Part shown: one piece after another, positions 1-10,440 of the stretch
Layout: the number at the start of each line of letters is the position of its first letter
Numbering within the stretch: the stretch's first letter is position 1
Translations under genes and position numbers: made by a program
Assembly: GCA_963693305.1 (NCBI GenBank)
Contig: OY855914.1
Span: 12,524,903-12,588,902, forward strand
Direction of reading: 5' to 3'
DNA length: 64,000 nucleotides
Source: Meandrina meandrites
Taxonomy: Eukaryota; Cnidaria; Anthozoa; Scleractinia; Meandrinidae
Notes under the pieces: model-generated
Told to the model about the DNA's origin: nothing
What the model saw: only the letters and a program-made list of their open reading frames with translations
Databases searched by the model: none

Positions 1-41
1 AATGTCAGTTAAGTTGACGACGGTGAATCACAAGCTGACGC

Positions 42-860
42 TCAATTCTTGTCCTTTTTCATGGCTGCCAAATTTGGAGCTGGACGCAATTTTGAACGCC
101 GCGTAGGCTCCCTTTCACTAGTCGAGGCCGAATCAGTTACATGGTGTCTTTTTAAGGCTTTAGCCTTTTCCACGTATCCCATATTTTCCAAAGAAGATTC
201 ATTTGAACGCACATTTTCGCTCATTTCTTGATTAACATTTGTCGTTTCGTCCGAACGAATCTCTTCAGCTTCAGCCTCTTGTTGCCGTTCTTCCTCTCCA
301 TCATCCTCAACATTCATATCGCAATTATACGGCATATGGCCAAGCTGGTGACAAACTCTGCATTTCACTTTCGGGCAGCGCTTTCTCGTATGCCCAAGTT
401 CACAACATTTAGTGCAGACTGGTTGCTGATTATTGTGTCTTACTCTACACCATTCTCTGCCAATTCGGAGAGAGAACGGTATTGACGGTTTCTCCAACGC
501 CATTTTAACAAGCCTGTTGCCATTCTGAAGGCCTGCAAGCTCATGATCAGCTTTGTACTTCAGCCGTATGACATCACTCTTTAAATCTCCATAATCTTTT
601 AGGGCATTCTTTACGTCTTCGTCTTCAATGTACGATCGAAGACCCACGATAACGAATTTTCCCTCTGGTGGATGACAATATGCCATCCATGTCCAATCAG
701 TTCTTCTGCATCCTCTTTTAATTCTAATTCCAGAAGCCATTCTCCCTCGCCTAAATCTTGAAAAACAACACTCTTTGATATCTCCTTCTCAATAGCAGCT
801 TTAAGGTTACAGTATACCTTCAGATCGACAATTTTTCCCGAAATCGGATTTTTACATCCA
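42..860 (-). pseudogene. LINE-B family ORF1 (double CCHC zinc-knuckle protein), frameshifted
   Basis: The minus-strand ORF at 42-740 has two consecutive CX2CX4HX4C knuckles (CTKC...HTRKRC and CRVC...HMPYNC) followed by an acidic, Ser-rich tail. This is the gag-like nucleic-acid-binding ORF1 of a two-ORF LINE. It matches the layout and many residues of the ORF1 at 51513-52442. The matching N-terminal segment (FQDLGEG..., about 690-835) lies in another frame and joins near 670-690, so a one-base shift breaks the gene. ORF2 would lie left of base 1, outside the window. The 5' end is not clear beyond about 860. Confidence 0.75.
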
Positions 861-1865
861 AGTAATAGTCCAAGTGTGATCTTTCATTTTAAAAAAAAAG
901 TTTTGAAAAAGAGTGAATATCGGCGGAGGAATTCTTCTTTATCGTGACACCCATGCGACGTGTACGTGTGTGCACTCAACCGAGACGGTTTTCGCGGGAA
1001 GTATCACGAGAGCCAACGAGTGTTGCAAGCTTCATGTAGGCGGCGTTTGTTTGCATTGCAAGATATTTTTTTAAGCGCTGTTTTCTGAAATCAATTTTTC
1101 GCTTTGAACGCGACACTTTAAAGAGCTACAACTCCAAAGGAATATGCCCCTTCTACGTCAAATTTGGCGAGCAGTTAGTTTAACATGTTAATAACAAAAA
1201 CGTGTCGGCGATTTTTTTTATTTTTATATACTTTTTCTACTGGAGCGATTGTTGTATGATCACTCCAGTGCGTTTTAGCCCTATTTGGGAAATGTCTTGT
1301 ATCTTTTGATTGCAATTGAATATGACTTAACACCGACACGTTTTCTTAGAGCTTGGGGTCCGGAAACCAAAGAACAAATCAAATTAGCGAAATACTAAAT
1401 TCGCTTTGATTCGTAGCCTTCAAAAGGCGACTCAGGCGCTCGTGTTTCGAGGTTCCTAAAAGATTAACATTTCATTCTACTGCAAAATGGTTTTTATAGA
1501 TTGAAAGCCGGCTCAATAAGCTTCAATTTGAAATAGGGTTTTAGCTGTCTACAATTTATTCCGACTGCGCTATATCGTTTAGACGCGAGAAACCCTCGAA
1601 GGTATACGGTGACCTTAAGCACCCCAAGACCAATGGGATGAGGTAGCCTGAAGGTGACGCCTCGAGCTCTCCGGTCCGCAATATTGGCTCCCGGAAAGCG
1701 AATGAGACCCTTCTTCTAAATCGATAGAACACGCACACCTTTCAACAAAATGATACGATAATCTTGAACACAATGCTCTTAGCAATCAATGTACACTATT
1801 TTCAGCTTACGATGACAAAAATATGCCAAAGATTTGACGGGATACACAAGGAGCACACAAGATAC
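861..1865. other. Unassigned non-coding stretch
   Basis: No supported gene. It holds short A-rich and T-rich runs and local palindromic words. It may include LINE 5' flank. I see no coding signal; the 60-aa ORF at 1556-1738 has no recognisable features. Confidence 0.5.
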
Positions 1866-1904
1866 GACGAGAACCGGTACATTCAATGTGGTGTGGTCGT
1901 AGAC
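1866..1904 (-). rRNA. 5S rRNA fragment (5' part)
   Basis: Only the first ~39 nt of the gene (minus strand) are present, ending at the usual gtagac start word. The following spacer to 2073 has lost its middle: it jumps from the gtgaatccatg word to the A-rich part before the next gene. Confidence 0.75.
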
Positions 1905-2073
1905 GAAGGAAACACTTGAAAGCTTGCTTAATAAAGCGTTCTCTCCCTCTCAAAACCAACGCTTTTATTCTTTTTGTGATCTGGCTGTGAATCCATGAAA
2001 GCTGAAAATAAAACCTTTACAACAACAGGTTGACGAGGAAATGTGAAATTGCTCAAAAATAAATGTCCAAAAA

Positions 2074-2191
2074 GTCTAGAACACGGGGTATTAACAAGCG
2101 GTCTCCCAGCCAAGTACTCACCCCGCCCGACAGGACTTGACTTCGGTGATCGGACGAGAACCGGTACATTTCCTCTGGTGTGGTCGGAGAC
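2074..2191 (-). rRNA. 5S rRNA gene, divergent copy
   Basis: Full-length 118 nt on the minus strand with a T5 run directly after the 3' end. It differs from the main array consensus at several sites (gtctaga instead of gtctaca, ttaac instead of ttccc, tcggagac at the 5' end), including both ends of the terminal helix, so it may be a pseudogene. Confidence 0.8.
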
Positions 2192-2545
2192 GAGGGAAAC
2201 ACTTGAAAGCTTGCTTAATAAAGCGTTCTCTCCCTCGCAAAACCAATGCTTTTATTCTTCTTGTGATCTGGCTGTGAATCCATGCCATTCTGTGAACACC
2301 ACAAGCTATGGTTTGGCTTCTTTTCAACCTCTATCGATGGTTAATCGTGGCCAGAACATTATCCTTCTCATAAAAATATCGCGAGGTAATAGGAAACCAA
2401 CCAACACCTGGCATTCTAAAGGCAAACGTCTGTAGCCGCCATCTTTGAGTCTCTTTCGTCGTTGCAAAGCTGAACAAAAAAAAAACCTTTGCAACAACAG
2501 GTTGCCGAGGAAATTTGAAATTACTCAAAAATGAATGTCCAAAAA

Positions 2546-2635
2546 GTCTACAACACGGGGTATTCCCAAGCGGTCTCCCAGCCAAGTACTCACCCCGCCC
2601 GACAGGACTTGACTTCGGTGATCGGCCTAGAACCG
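2546..2635 (-). rRNA. 5S rRNA gene, 3' part, interrupted by insertion
   Basis: The 3' 90 nt of a 5S gene run from gtctacaac to agaaccg, then the sequence switches to unrelated DNA. The missing 5' part resumes at about 8094. The break falls at the same GAGAACCGG site used by the LINE-B insertions at 52631 and 58776. Confidence 0.8.
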
Positions 2636-2717
2636 CAGTAAGACACTACCTCTCTGGAACCTGTATTTTCATTCGCCCGCTATAAACACTACCTCTATTG
2701 TTATTCAGGGCTATTGG

Positions 2718-2728
2718 CATTGTTATGA

Positions 2729-2731
<3 letters not shown>
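2718..2731. repeat. LINE-A target site duplication, left copy
   Basis: cattgttatgacct; identical to 8023-8036. The last T may belong to the tail. Confidence 0.9.
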
Positions 2732-2770
<39 letters not shown>

Positions 2771-5700
2771 ATCTATTTTTTACAGCACGCATACTTACAT
2801 TATTAATTACAAAAAAACTACATATAAAACTACAACAATACAGCTACTTACGCTAATTACAACTTGCTCTAATTACAATGCTTGAATAAACAACAGTATT
2901 ATTTAAACCGCTTACGTTACACTACTTTTTAATCGCGGACAATTACTACAAACTTTTACTACGGTTACTAGAACTAGTGAAAACTGCAAAAACAAAAACA
3001 AAACAAACAAAAACAAACAAAAAAACAAAACAAAAACAAAATGACAAAAAAGCGACAATTTACAGTATATATAGCTATATTTACAGTTTAACTTGCACCT
3101 TTGCTCTGCTAGTTTCTATTTCTATTTTGTTTTTAAGGATAGCCAAGAAAGCGTCTAAAAAATAATCTTCCTCATTTTTTGAAGCGGTGTAAATATAATA
3201 TTTTGCAATTATTGTACAGAGGTTTAAACCGAGACACAGAGGCACGGTGTCTGTGATGCCGTAAAGTATTTGTGCTTCAGAGAGCGTGATTACAGTATTG
3301 TTTTTTCTGTACCACCAATCAGTAAACTCTGTCCAAAACAGCTGGACGTTGGGGCAAGTTACGAAGAGATGTGTAATTGTTTGCTTTTCAGCACATAAAT
3401 GACAGCGGTCGTGCTCTTTAATACCGAATTTATGTAATGCAGCATTGGTGGGTAAAATATGGTGTACAATCTTGAACTGGAACATCGAGAGTTGAATATC
3501 TTTAGTGGCCTTGAAAGGCATCATGTACGTTTGATAAATTTGCTGGTCGTTTAATTTAGCTCTTTTCAGTCTTTTTTCGGCGGTGGCAGAAACGAACTTC
3601 TTTTCTACAAGGTAGTTAGTAGCAAGTTTGCAAGAGAGCTTTTCAAGGGGAATTCTATCCATGTTTGTAGGTTCCTTCGAATGCGGCTGTAATTTGCCTT
3701 TCAAAGTTTTAATCCAGTTAGATGGAATTGCTTGGCATAAACCGTAATAGGTTAGAAAGTTAGTTTTAAGGGCAAAGTGAGAGCAGAAATCTCGGTAAGG
3801 TGTAAATGTGTCGCCGTTGAAGATATCTCTAATTTTTTCTACACCCGCTTCATGCCATTCTTTGTAGTACACTGAGTACTTACCAATCCTGATGAATCTA
3901 TTGTTCCAAAGAATTTCATCAAGTATTTCCTCTTCTGAGGACGGAGTAAAAAAATTGATTGACTGCCAAGCCAACAAGGCTTTCTCGTAAAATTTGAGAG
4001 GAATTCTTACATTGAGATTTTTGAGATCAAAATTGCACTTAAGGAGAAATTTGCCACCACATTTTTCTAACATGGTAACAGGGATATGCGTCCAGCTCGC
4101 GGAAGGGTAACCGTTATCAAGTCTTCGGATCCAGGTCGCTTTGAGAGCGTTGTTTATTGCATCAAAATCAGGCATTCCAAGACCTCCTTTTGCTCTCGGT
4201 CCAATCATTGTGGTTTGCTTTATCTTTGGGTTTTTCTTGCGCCATACGAATTGGGATATAACTTTATTAACATTTTGAATCAAAGTAGATGTAACAGGGA
4301 GGACAGCGGTGTTATAAATAAGTTTGGAAAGGGCTAGTGCTTTTAGGATGACAATACGGCCATGTAGAGTTAAGTTTCTAGGGTACCACAGGTTAAGTAG
4401 GGAAGTCATTGAAGACAATTTCTGTTCGAAGTTCTTTTGAAAGGCAGCCTCTTCATCGTAGGAGAAGTGTATACCGAGCGCAAGTATGGGATCTTTTGGC
4501 CATGTTATGTCTAGAGGTTCCTCCAAGTTGTTTTTGTTGGCGCCCAGCCACATGCCCTCTGTTTTACTTTTGTTTACTTCGAGACCTGAGCAGTTTTGAA
4601 AGGCATTGAGCAGTTGGAATAAATTTTGGGCAGATCTAATATCGGAAACAAAAACAGTGGTATCGTCTGCGTATTGTGAAATTTTGAATTCTTTTCCGTA
4701 AATATTGATTCCTTGGATACCTGCATTAGACCTTATTGCGTTAGCAAGAATTTCGGCGCAGAGCACAAACAGGGAGCCAGAAAGTGGGCACCCTTGGCGA
4801 ACACCTCTTTGTAGATTAAAGAAAGCGGAGGCGTAACCATTATTTGTTACACAGCTTGAACAGTCAGCATAAAAGGTTCGAATCCACTGTTGTAACTGAG
4901 GGCCGAAATTTAAAGCCTCCAAGGTCTTAAAAAGGAAGTTCCAGTCAACGGTGTCGAAGGCTTTTTTAAAGTCAATAAAAATCGCCATGCCGGGAATGTT
5001 TTCCAGCTCAGTTATCTTCATGATGTCATTGATGAGTCTAATATTCTGTCCTATGTAGCGGCCCTTGACATAGCCAGTTTGGTCTTCATTTATTAATTTG
5101 GGAAGGACTTTAGCGATTCTGTGAGCTATTGATTTTGTTGCTATTTTATAATCAACATTAAGTAACGTTAATGGTCTCCAATTTTCTAAATACAGCCGGT
5201 TCTTTCGTTTTTTTGGTATGACCTTTATTATACCTTGTCTTTGAGTGATGTTTAGTTTTCCTAATTTATGGGCGTAATTAAAACTTTCTACCATTTCTTC
5301 GCCGAGTAGATGCCAGAAGTGCAAATAAAACTCAACCGAGAGGCCATCACTGCCTGGGCATTTGTTTTTAGCACACTGTTTGAGGACATTGAAACACTCG
5401 CTTTTAGATAAAAGCTGTTCAAGCTCGTGCAGGTCGTGCTCTTCTAACTTAACCAGGTTAGGGTCTTGTAGGAAGGCATTATGTGTGTCACTATTGCAAG
5501 GGGCCTTTGCATACAAATTTTCATAAAATGCTCTTTGCATTTCTAAAATCTCATTTTCACAGGTAGTTTCCTTTTCTTCGTCCGTTTTAAGCCTAGTTAT
5601 ATGTGTTTTTGTGAACCTCCTTTTTTCGAGATTTAAAAAGTATTTGGTGTTTTTCTCCCCTTGTTCATGCCAACGTATTCTGCTTCTAATCATTGCACCT

Positions 5701-8022
5701 TCAGTTTTGTATTCAGCAATCTGGTTGAGTTGGGCTCTTAATTGGTAAAGCTTCGCAATGTTTTCTTTTGATCTATTTGATTGCAGTAAGGTCATCATGT
5801 CGTCAATTTCTTTTTGAAGGTCGCGTTCCTTATTTCTTTTTATTCTATTTTTCCTTTTTGAATATTGGACGCAAAATCCTCTTATCTCCATTTTGAGCAT
5901 GTCCCAGTACAGGCCTTTGTCAGCGAGATAGCTGTGTTTATTTTTGTATTCGGGTATTTTGCTTTTGAGCTCATTAATGAAGTTTGCGTCTTTTAACAAC
6001 GAGTTGTTAATTTTCCAAAACCCGGGTCCCCGTTTAGCATATTCTTTGGATTGTAAAGTAAAAGCGATAGCGCTGTGATCGGATATTGTGGGGTTGATGA
6101 TGTTTATATCAATGGCAGACGGCAATTCTTTCGAAACAAGCCAGTAATCCAAACGACATTGCACTTTCAAGGAATTATCGCGCCATGTGTATTGTTTTTT
6201 GTTGGGATGTTGATCTCTCCAAATGTCTTGAAGTTTGAATCGTCCGACTAAGCCTTCAATCTCATCAATGACTTTTTGTTTCTTTTGAACCGGAGCTCCA
6301 CCTGTTTTATCTATAGGTGCTAATGAGCAATTCAAGTCGCCTCCCAAGATGATTTGTGAATCTGCATACGGTGAAAGAATGTTGTCAAGGTTACGAAAAA
6401 ACGCTGTCTGAGCGGTAATGTCATTTGGCGCGTAAATATTGCTTAGCAAGAAGGACGATTCAAACATGTTGGTTTTTAGCAACAGATACCGACCTTTCTT
6501 GTCAGCGATGGCGCTTTCGATTTCAAAATCTAAATTTGGCTTGAACAATACCATCACACCTTTTGAATGCGTGGTACCGTGGCTATAATAAATTTTCCCT
6601 CCCCATTCAGCTTTCCATATTTCTTCGACACTTTTGGATGAATAGGTTTCTTGTAAAAAAGCGACGTCGAATTTTTGGTTATGAAGCCATCTGAACACCC
6701 GCCGCCTCTTTCTAGCTTGGTTTAAACCTCTTACATTCAAAGAACAAAAGGAGAGTCTAAAAGGAACAGTCATGGGTTTTTTGCAGCAGAGATTCTATGT
6801 GATTCATTGAGAAAGATGCTAAATAGCGATTTTGAACTGTCAACAAACACAGCAAACACATTATAAACAATGAAATAAAATGCGAAATTAAAGTTAAACT
6901 ATATAAACGGGGTGACTCGAACGTGGGGACTAAACATAACATGAAGAGAGCACATGCTGCTCGGTATTTAACTAGACCTCTGTAGGCAAACATTAGCGAG
7001 ATCTATAAACTAACCTTTAAACTGGGCTTGGCTGAGCAAGGAACCCAGAGAAACAAGAGAGAAGAGAAAAAAATATATCTTACGTTAGCTCCGTTGGACG
7101 GACTATAGCGATTCGGTTGGAGTGTATACTTGTCCATTGATGTACAGTTTGTCGAAGATGAGTTTTGCGTCTTGACCTCTCTTCTTTGCGTCTTTAAGAA
7201 TAGGGACAAGTGCTTTTCTCTTGTCGACGATTTCTTTCGGGAAATCGCATGCCACAGCGAAATCAGTTCCTTTAAGATACTTTGCCCGAGATAAGACAAA
7301 CTCCTTGTCTTTGTAAAAGGAAAATTTTGCAATAAGCGGTCTAGGTTTTTCATCTGAGGAATTAGCTGGTTTTCCGACGCGGTGAACGCGCTCCAAATAG
7401 ATCTCGCTTGCATCTTCTTTGCTTATTTTGAGGTTTTCCTCCATGAACTTTCTCAAGATTTTTTCAGATTTTTCTGCCGATTCATTCTTTTGCTCAGGTA
7501 GATTGAAGAAATTGAGATTATTTCGCCGACTGTGACTTTCAAGCTTGATGGCTCGTTGTTTTTCTTCGTTAGCTTGTTTTGTTAATGAGATCACACTTTT
7601 GTTTAGCTCGTTGATGGCAAGTTCTTGAGTAGCCAGCTTCTTTTGTAGCCCTTCAATTGAAGTATGGGCAAAACTCAGGCTATCTTCTAGCTCCTTGTTC
7701 TTTTTCTCCAGGTTTTCTTGTTTTTGTTTGAGTACTTCCATTTCTCCGATGCAGGTTAAGGCCTTGTCAAGTTTGCTGTTAATCTCGGCGAGTGATTCCG
7801 CCATGTTTGTACAGCCGTGGCAATGTTCTATCTCGCAGTCCTCATTATCAGTTTGCGAGCCTTTACTTCGTTTTCTTCTTTTGCGAGTGGAGCTTTCCTT
7901 GGTTGCTTGTTGTTCTTCTGCCATTTTCTCAGCTCTCAGGCTCCCTAGGAGGATTACATTTGCTTTGAAGGCGGAGCGCTTCAGAAGACGTCCGACCTCG
8001 CCGAAAGCTAGACCCAGTCTCA
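2731..8022 (-). mobile_element. LINE-A: full-length non-LTR retrotransposon with two ORFs
   Basis: A 5.3-kb element on the minus strand, with ORF1 and ORF2 both open. It ends at a ~36-base T run on the plus strand (2731-2766), which is its poly(A) tail. It is flanked by a perfect 14-bp target duplication, cattgttatgacct, at 2718-2731 and 8023-8036. Intact ORFs, a long tail and an intact duplication suggest recent insertion. Its L1-type ORF1 (coiled coil, then RRM-like domain) distinguishes it from the zinc-knuckle LINE-B family in the same window. Confidence 0.93.
3081..6773 (-). CDS. LINE-A ORF2: AP endonuclease / reverse transcriptase
   Basis: 1230 aa, uninterrupted. It should nick target DNA and copy the LINE RNA at the nick (target-primed reverse transcription). 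The N-terminal endonuclease/exonuclease/phosphatase fold shows LNVRG, LQET, GGDLNCS (near residue 144) and SDHSAI (near 229). The reverse transcriptase shows the NWRPLTLLN block, IDFKKAFDTVDW, RQGCPLSGSLF and the catalytic QYADD (near 700). A C-terminal CX2C...HX4C knuckle (CHLC...HLFVTC, near 1120) is typical of L1/Tx1-like elements. The ATG lies 330 bp downstream of ORF1. All the catalytic motifs I can see are intact. Confidence 0.95.
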   Translation of the reverse strand: MTVPFRLSFCSLNVRGLNQARKRRRVFRWLHNQKFDVAFLQETYSSKSVEEIWKAEWGGKIYYSHGTTHSKGVMVLFKPNLDFEIESAIADKKGRYLLLKTNMFESSFLLSNIYAPNDITAQTAFFRNLDNILSPYADSQIILGGDLNCSLAPIDKTGGAPVQKKQKVIDEIEGLVGRFKLQDIWRDQHPNKKQYTWRDNSLKVQCRLDYWLVSKELPSAIDINIINPTISDHSAIAFTLQSKEYAKRGPGFWKINNSLLKDANFINELKSKIPEYKNKHSYLADKGLYWDMLKMEIRGFCVQYSKRKNRIKRNKERDLQKEIDDMMTLLQSNRSKENIAKLYQLRAQLNQIAEYKTEGAMIRSRIRWHEQGEKNTKYFLNLEKRRFTKTHITRLKTDEEKETTCENEILEMQRAFYENLYAKAPCNSDTHNAFLQDPNLVKLEEHDLHELEQLLSKSECFNVLKQCAKNKCPGSDGLSVEFYLHFWHLLGEEMVESFNYAHKLGKLNITQRQGIIKVIPKKRKNRLYLENWRPLTLLNVDYKIATKSIAHRIAKVLPKLINEDQTGYVKGRYIGQNIRLINDIMKITELENIPGMAIFIDFKKAFDTVDWNFLFKTLEALNFGPQLQQWIRTFYADCSSCVTNNGYASAFFNLQRGVRQGCPLSGSLFVLCAEILANAIRSNAGIQGINIYGKEFKISQYADDTTVFVSDIRSAQNLFQLLNAFQNCSGLEVNKSKTEGMWLGANKNNLEEPLDITWPKDPILALGIHFSYDEEAAFQKNFEQKLSSMTSLLNLWYPRNLTLHGRIVILKALALSKLIYNTAVLPVTSTLIQNVNKVISQFVWRKKNPKIKQTTMIGPRAKGGLGMPDFDAINNALKATWIRRLDNGYPSASWTHIPVTMLEKCGGKFLLKCNFDLKNLNVRIPLKFYEKALLAWQSINFFTPSSEEEILDEILWNNRFIRIGKYSVYYKEWHEAGVEKIRDIFNGDTFTPYRDFCSHFALKTNFLTYYGLCQAIPSNWIKTLKGKLQPHSKEPTNMDRIPLEKLSCKLATNYLVEKKFVSATAEKRLKRAKLNDQQIYQTYMMPFKATKDIQLSMFQFKIVHHILPTNAALHKFGIKEHDRCHLCAEKQTITHLFVTCPNVQLFWTEFTDWWYRKNNTVITLSEAQILYGITDTVPLCLGLNLCTIIAKYYIYTASKNEEDYFLDAFLAILKNKIEIETSRAKVQVKL

Positions 8023-8023
8023 C
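7103..8023 (-). CDS. LINE-A ORF1: coiled-coil RNA-binding protein (L1 ORF1p type)
   Basis: 306 aa in the longest ORF; the start may instead be the internal ATG of MAEEQQAT at 7921-7923, because the first residues lie at the very 5' end of the element. It has a basic, Ser-rich N terminus, then a long heptad-rich coiled coil (about residues 75-165). An RRM-like segment follows (RRNNLNFFNLPE) and then a C-terminal domain (RPLIAKFSFYKDKE...YINGQVY). This is the trimeric RNA chaperone layout of L1 ORF1p. It has no zinc knuckles. Confidence 0.88.
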   Translation of the reverse strand: MRLGLAFGEVGRLLKRSAFKANVILLGSLRAEKMAEEQQATKESSTRKRRKRSKGSQTDNEDCEIEHCHGCTNMAESLAEINSKLDKALTCIGEMEVLKQKQENLEKKNKELEDSLSFAHTSIEGLQKKLATQELAINELNKSVISLTKQANEEKQRAIKLESHSRRNNLNFFNLPEQKNESAEKSEKILRKFMEENLKISKEDASEIYLERVHRVGKPANSSDEKPRPLIAKFSFYKDKEFVLSRAKYLKGTDFAVACDFPKEIVDKRKALVPILKDAKKRGQDAKLIFDKLYINGQVYTPTESL

Positions 8024-8036
8024 ATTGTTATGACCT
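8023..8036. repeat. LINE-A target site duplication, right copy
   Basis: cattgttatgacct, directly 5' of the element on its own strand; identical to 2718-2731. Confidence 0.9.
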
Positions 8037-8093
8037 GTTATCTATTATTTTAAGAACCAATGAAGTAACTCGTTCCGAGAGGTAGTGAGCGAC

Positions 8094-8131
8094 CCGAGAA
8101 CCAGTACATTGCCTGTTGTGTGGTCGTAGAC
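8094..8131 (-). rRNA. 5S rRNA fragment (5' part), right of the nested insertion
   Basis: This is the remaining 5' end of the 5S gene split at 2635, with a few substitutions (agtacattgcctgttg). Ordinary 5S spacer follows to about 8373 and then stops abruptly at the word aaacgtct. Confidence 0.75.
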
Positions 8132-8373
8132 GAAGGAAACACTTGAAAGCTTGCTTAATAAAGCGTTCTCTCCCTCTCAAAACCAATGCTTTTTATTCTT
8201 CTTGTGATCTGGCTGTGAATCCATGCCATTCTGTGAAAACCAGGAAGTATGGTTTGGCTTCTTTTCAACCTCTATCGATGGTTAATCGTGGCCAGAACAT
8301 TATCCTTCTCACAAAAATATCGCGAGGTAACAGGAAACCAACCAACACCTGGCATTCTAAAGGCAAACGTCTC

Positions 8374-9767
8374 ATGACGAGCTTTATGCCACTCTGAAAT
8401 TCGCAGCAGGGTATGAGTGCTAATTTCCGGTGAGAGGTGTTAGGCGGTTTTGGCGATCTGTCATGTCTTTGTAATTTGCGGTAATTGTGGTGCCGCGAAT
8501 GTCACAGCGCGAGTAATAGAAGACCAGACAATCTGGACATTTATGGAAAATGATCATGCAGTGCGAATATCTTATAACTAATAATAGGGGAAACAAGGGT
8601 GAGCGCCAAGGCGAGCGAATGGCGGGATGCGAGTCAGCTCGTCACAAAGTGTTCGAACCTTCGCTTTCTAAGAATTCAAATCGGTAAGGTGTTTCGAATG
8701 AATTGTCTCACAGAAGGAATTTAAAACCGTAGCCAGCACAGAGACCCGTTTGTAGATGTTATCGTGGAAGTATAAATCTACGATCCAGTCGATCGTAAAT
8801 ATTGTGCGATAGTCGATCGGCAAGGGACATCGTTTCCCCTCTTGTCGTATTCTGGCCAAAGCGCTAGCGAGGGAAAATCCAGCAGGCGATAAATTACGCG
8901 AGACTTACATATCAATGAAATTGTGGGAAGAGTGTGATTCCCGCCATCTTGTTCAAAACGCCGCTGGGCCATCTTACTAGAAGTCACGAAGCAAATCCAA
9001 AATTTCACACGACTGAGATTTGATGTCGACTGTTTGGTAACCAACAACATAGAAATGTAAGTCATCATCATTCTCTTTTTAATGCTAGTGCTTCAGTTAC
9101 CACCATTTATTAGTATGTTGTGCCATAACTTCAACAACAGTTGCAAGATGCTCACATGGCCAAAAACGAACAAAAACGGGTAAGCACATTTTTAAGCCGT
9201 CCGAATGCGTAGCGATAAGGTTATGCCGAAGGGAAATCGCTATTCCCCAGCCTCTTTCTGATTTGATACAATTGAACAGTAGTCGCTCAAAATTTCGTTT
9301 CGTGGATAGGGAGGCAAAGGCAAAACTAGAACTCCCTTGTATAGGAAGTGATGTCAATGGTACGACACGAACCAAGGACCCTTACGCAATTATTACGGCG
9401 ACGCCGAGAGCAACGCGTAATCATTAATTTTCAAATTGAGTTTGGAAAGCTATTGTGATCACTATTAATAGTTATTATCATTATCGCTATTACTATTATC
9501 ATTATTATTACTATTATAATTAGAGAAATTGCAGAAATGTTCAGTTACCCTCTATTTCTAATCTTTCCTGGCTTTCTTGCTCTAAAGTTGGTTGTAGACA
9601 AAAATAAAACGAAACACGTTAGCATATTGTAAAACTGAAAGGCAATAAGACTAGAATATTATAAGTTTGGAATATTATAACTTTTAAAATATCATTATCA
9701 TTATTATTATGAGAAGTCTGTAGTGAAGTTTATTTACATAAGAATTGCAGAACTATTCACCATTGCC
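8374..9767. other. Unassigned non-coding stretch with ATT/ATC microsatellite
   Basis: No supported gene. An imperfect ATT/ATC trinucleotide tract lies at about 9466-9525. The short minus-strand ORFs at 8668-9375 have no recognisable domains. Confidence 0.5.
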
Positions 9768-10440
9768 AAGAGAGTATGAAGTAAGAGAGTTAATCCCCCT
9801 TATAGGTCTTCCTCCAAAGGTAATCCCTCTTAAGTTATTTCAAGGCATGGCACCCAGTTCGCATACGGGCGAAAACGCGCGTTGCGTGCATGTTCTTGCG
9901 TGTTTTTTGAGACGATTACAAACGCAATGTGCAGGAGATGCTTCTTACCTCATTTCAAGGCTAATAGGGCAACTGTTCGGTTTAGAAAAAAACAGCTTTT
10001 TATTTTACTTATTATAGTTAAAGTGTCGATAGTTTGATGATTATTCCGGCCGGAGTAATTTTCTTGCTGCACAACAACTTTGTCTAACATAATTGGAACT
10101 AGTAAACTTGCACTCGATCCCGACATATTCAAGGTTAAGCTCGGTCAGTGCTACCACTTCTTATTATAGTTTTGTTTGGGACTCTTATCCCGCTATAGCC
10201 TCCAGATCATTTTATGGGAATTTTGTATTAAAGGTTGTCGAAAAAATGAATACAAACCACTTTCACACCACATTTCCTGCCATTGCGGTTCTGATCATCA
10301 CAAAAACACACGAGAACACCAAGGCAACGCTCGTTTACGTCCACGGGTGAACATGGTACCATAATTAAAAACAGCCTAAGATGGATTACCTTCGGAATAA
10401 GGCCGATATGGGTGATTAACTCTCTTACTCTATCCCTTCT
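9768..10440. repeat. Imperfect long inverted repeat (~165-bp arms)
   Basis: The arm at about 9768-9930 and the reverse complement of 10275-10440 align over roughly 165 bp (shared words: gtaagagagttaatc, aaggtaatcc, gcgttg, cgcaatg). Both arms keep an open frame with a similar peptide (VRELI...IGL.PKVI.L.LF). This could be a foldback element, or an inverted duplication of an exon or SINE. Confidence 0.55.

Larger units (their letters stand above)
2636..8093. mobile_element. Small element in the 5S gene carrying a nested LINE-A
   Basis: Outside LINE-A, the insert consists of about 82 bp on the left and 57 bp on the right. The ends contain inverted words (cactacctctctggaac on the left, gttccgagaggtagtg on the right). 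The 5S word cgagaacc is present on both flanks, as expected for a short target duplication. It could be a short non-autonomous DNA transposon or a SINE remnant; the class is unresolved. Confidence 0.5.
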
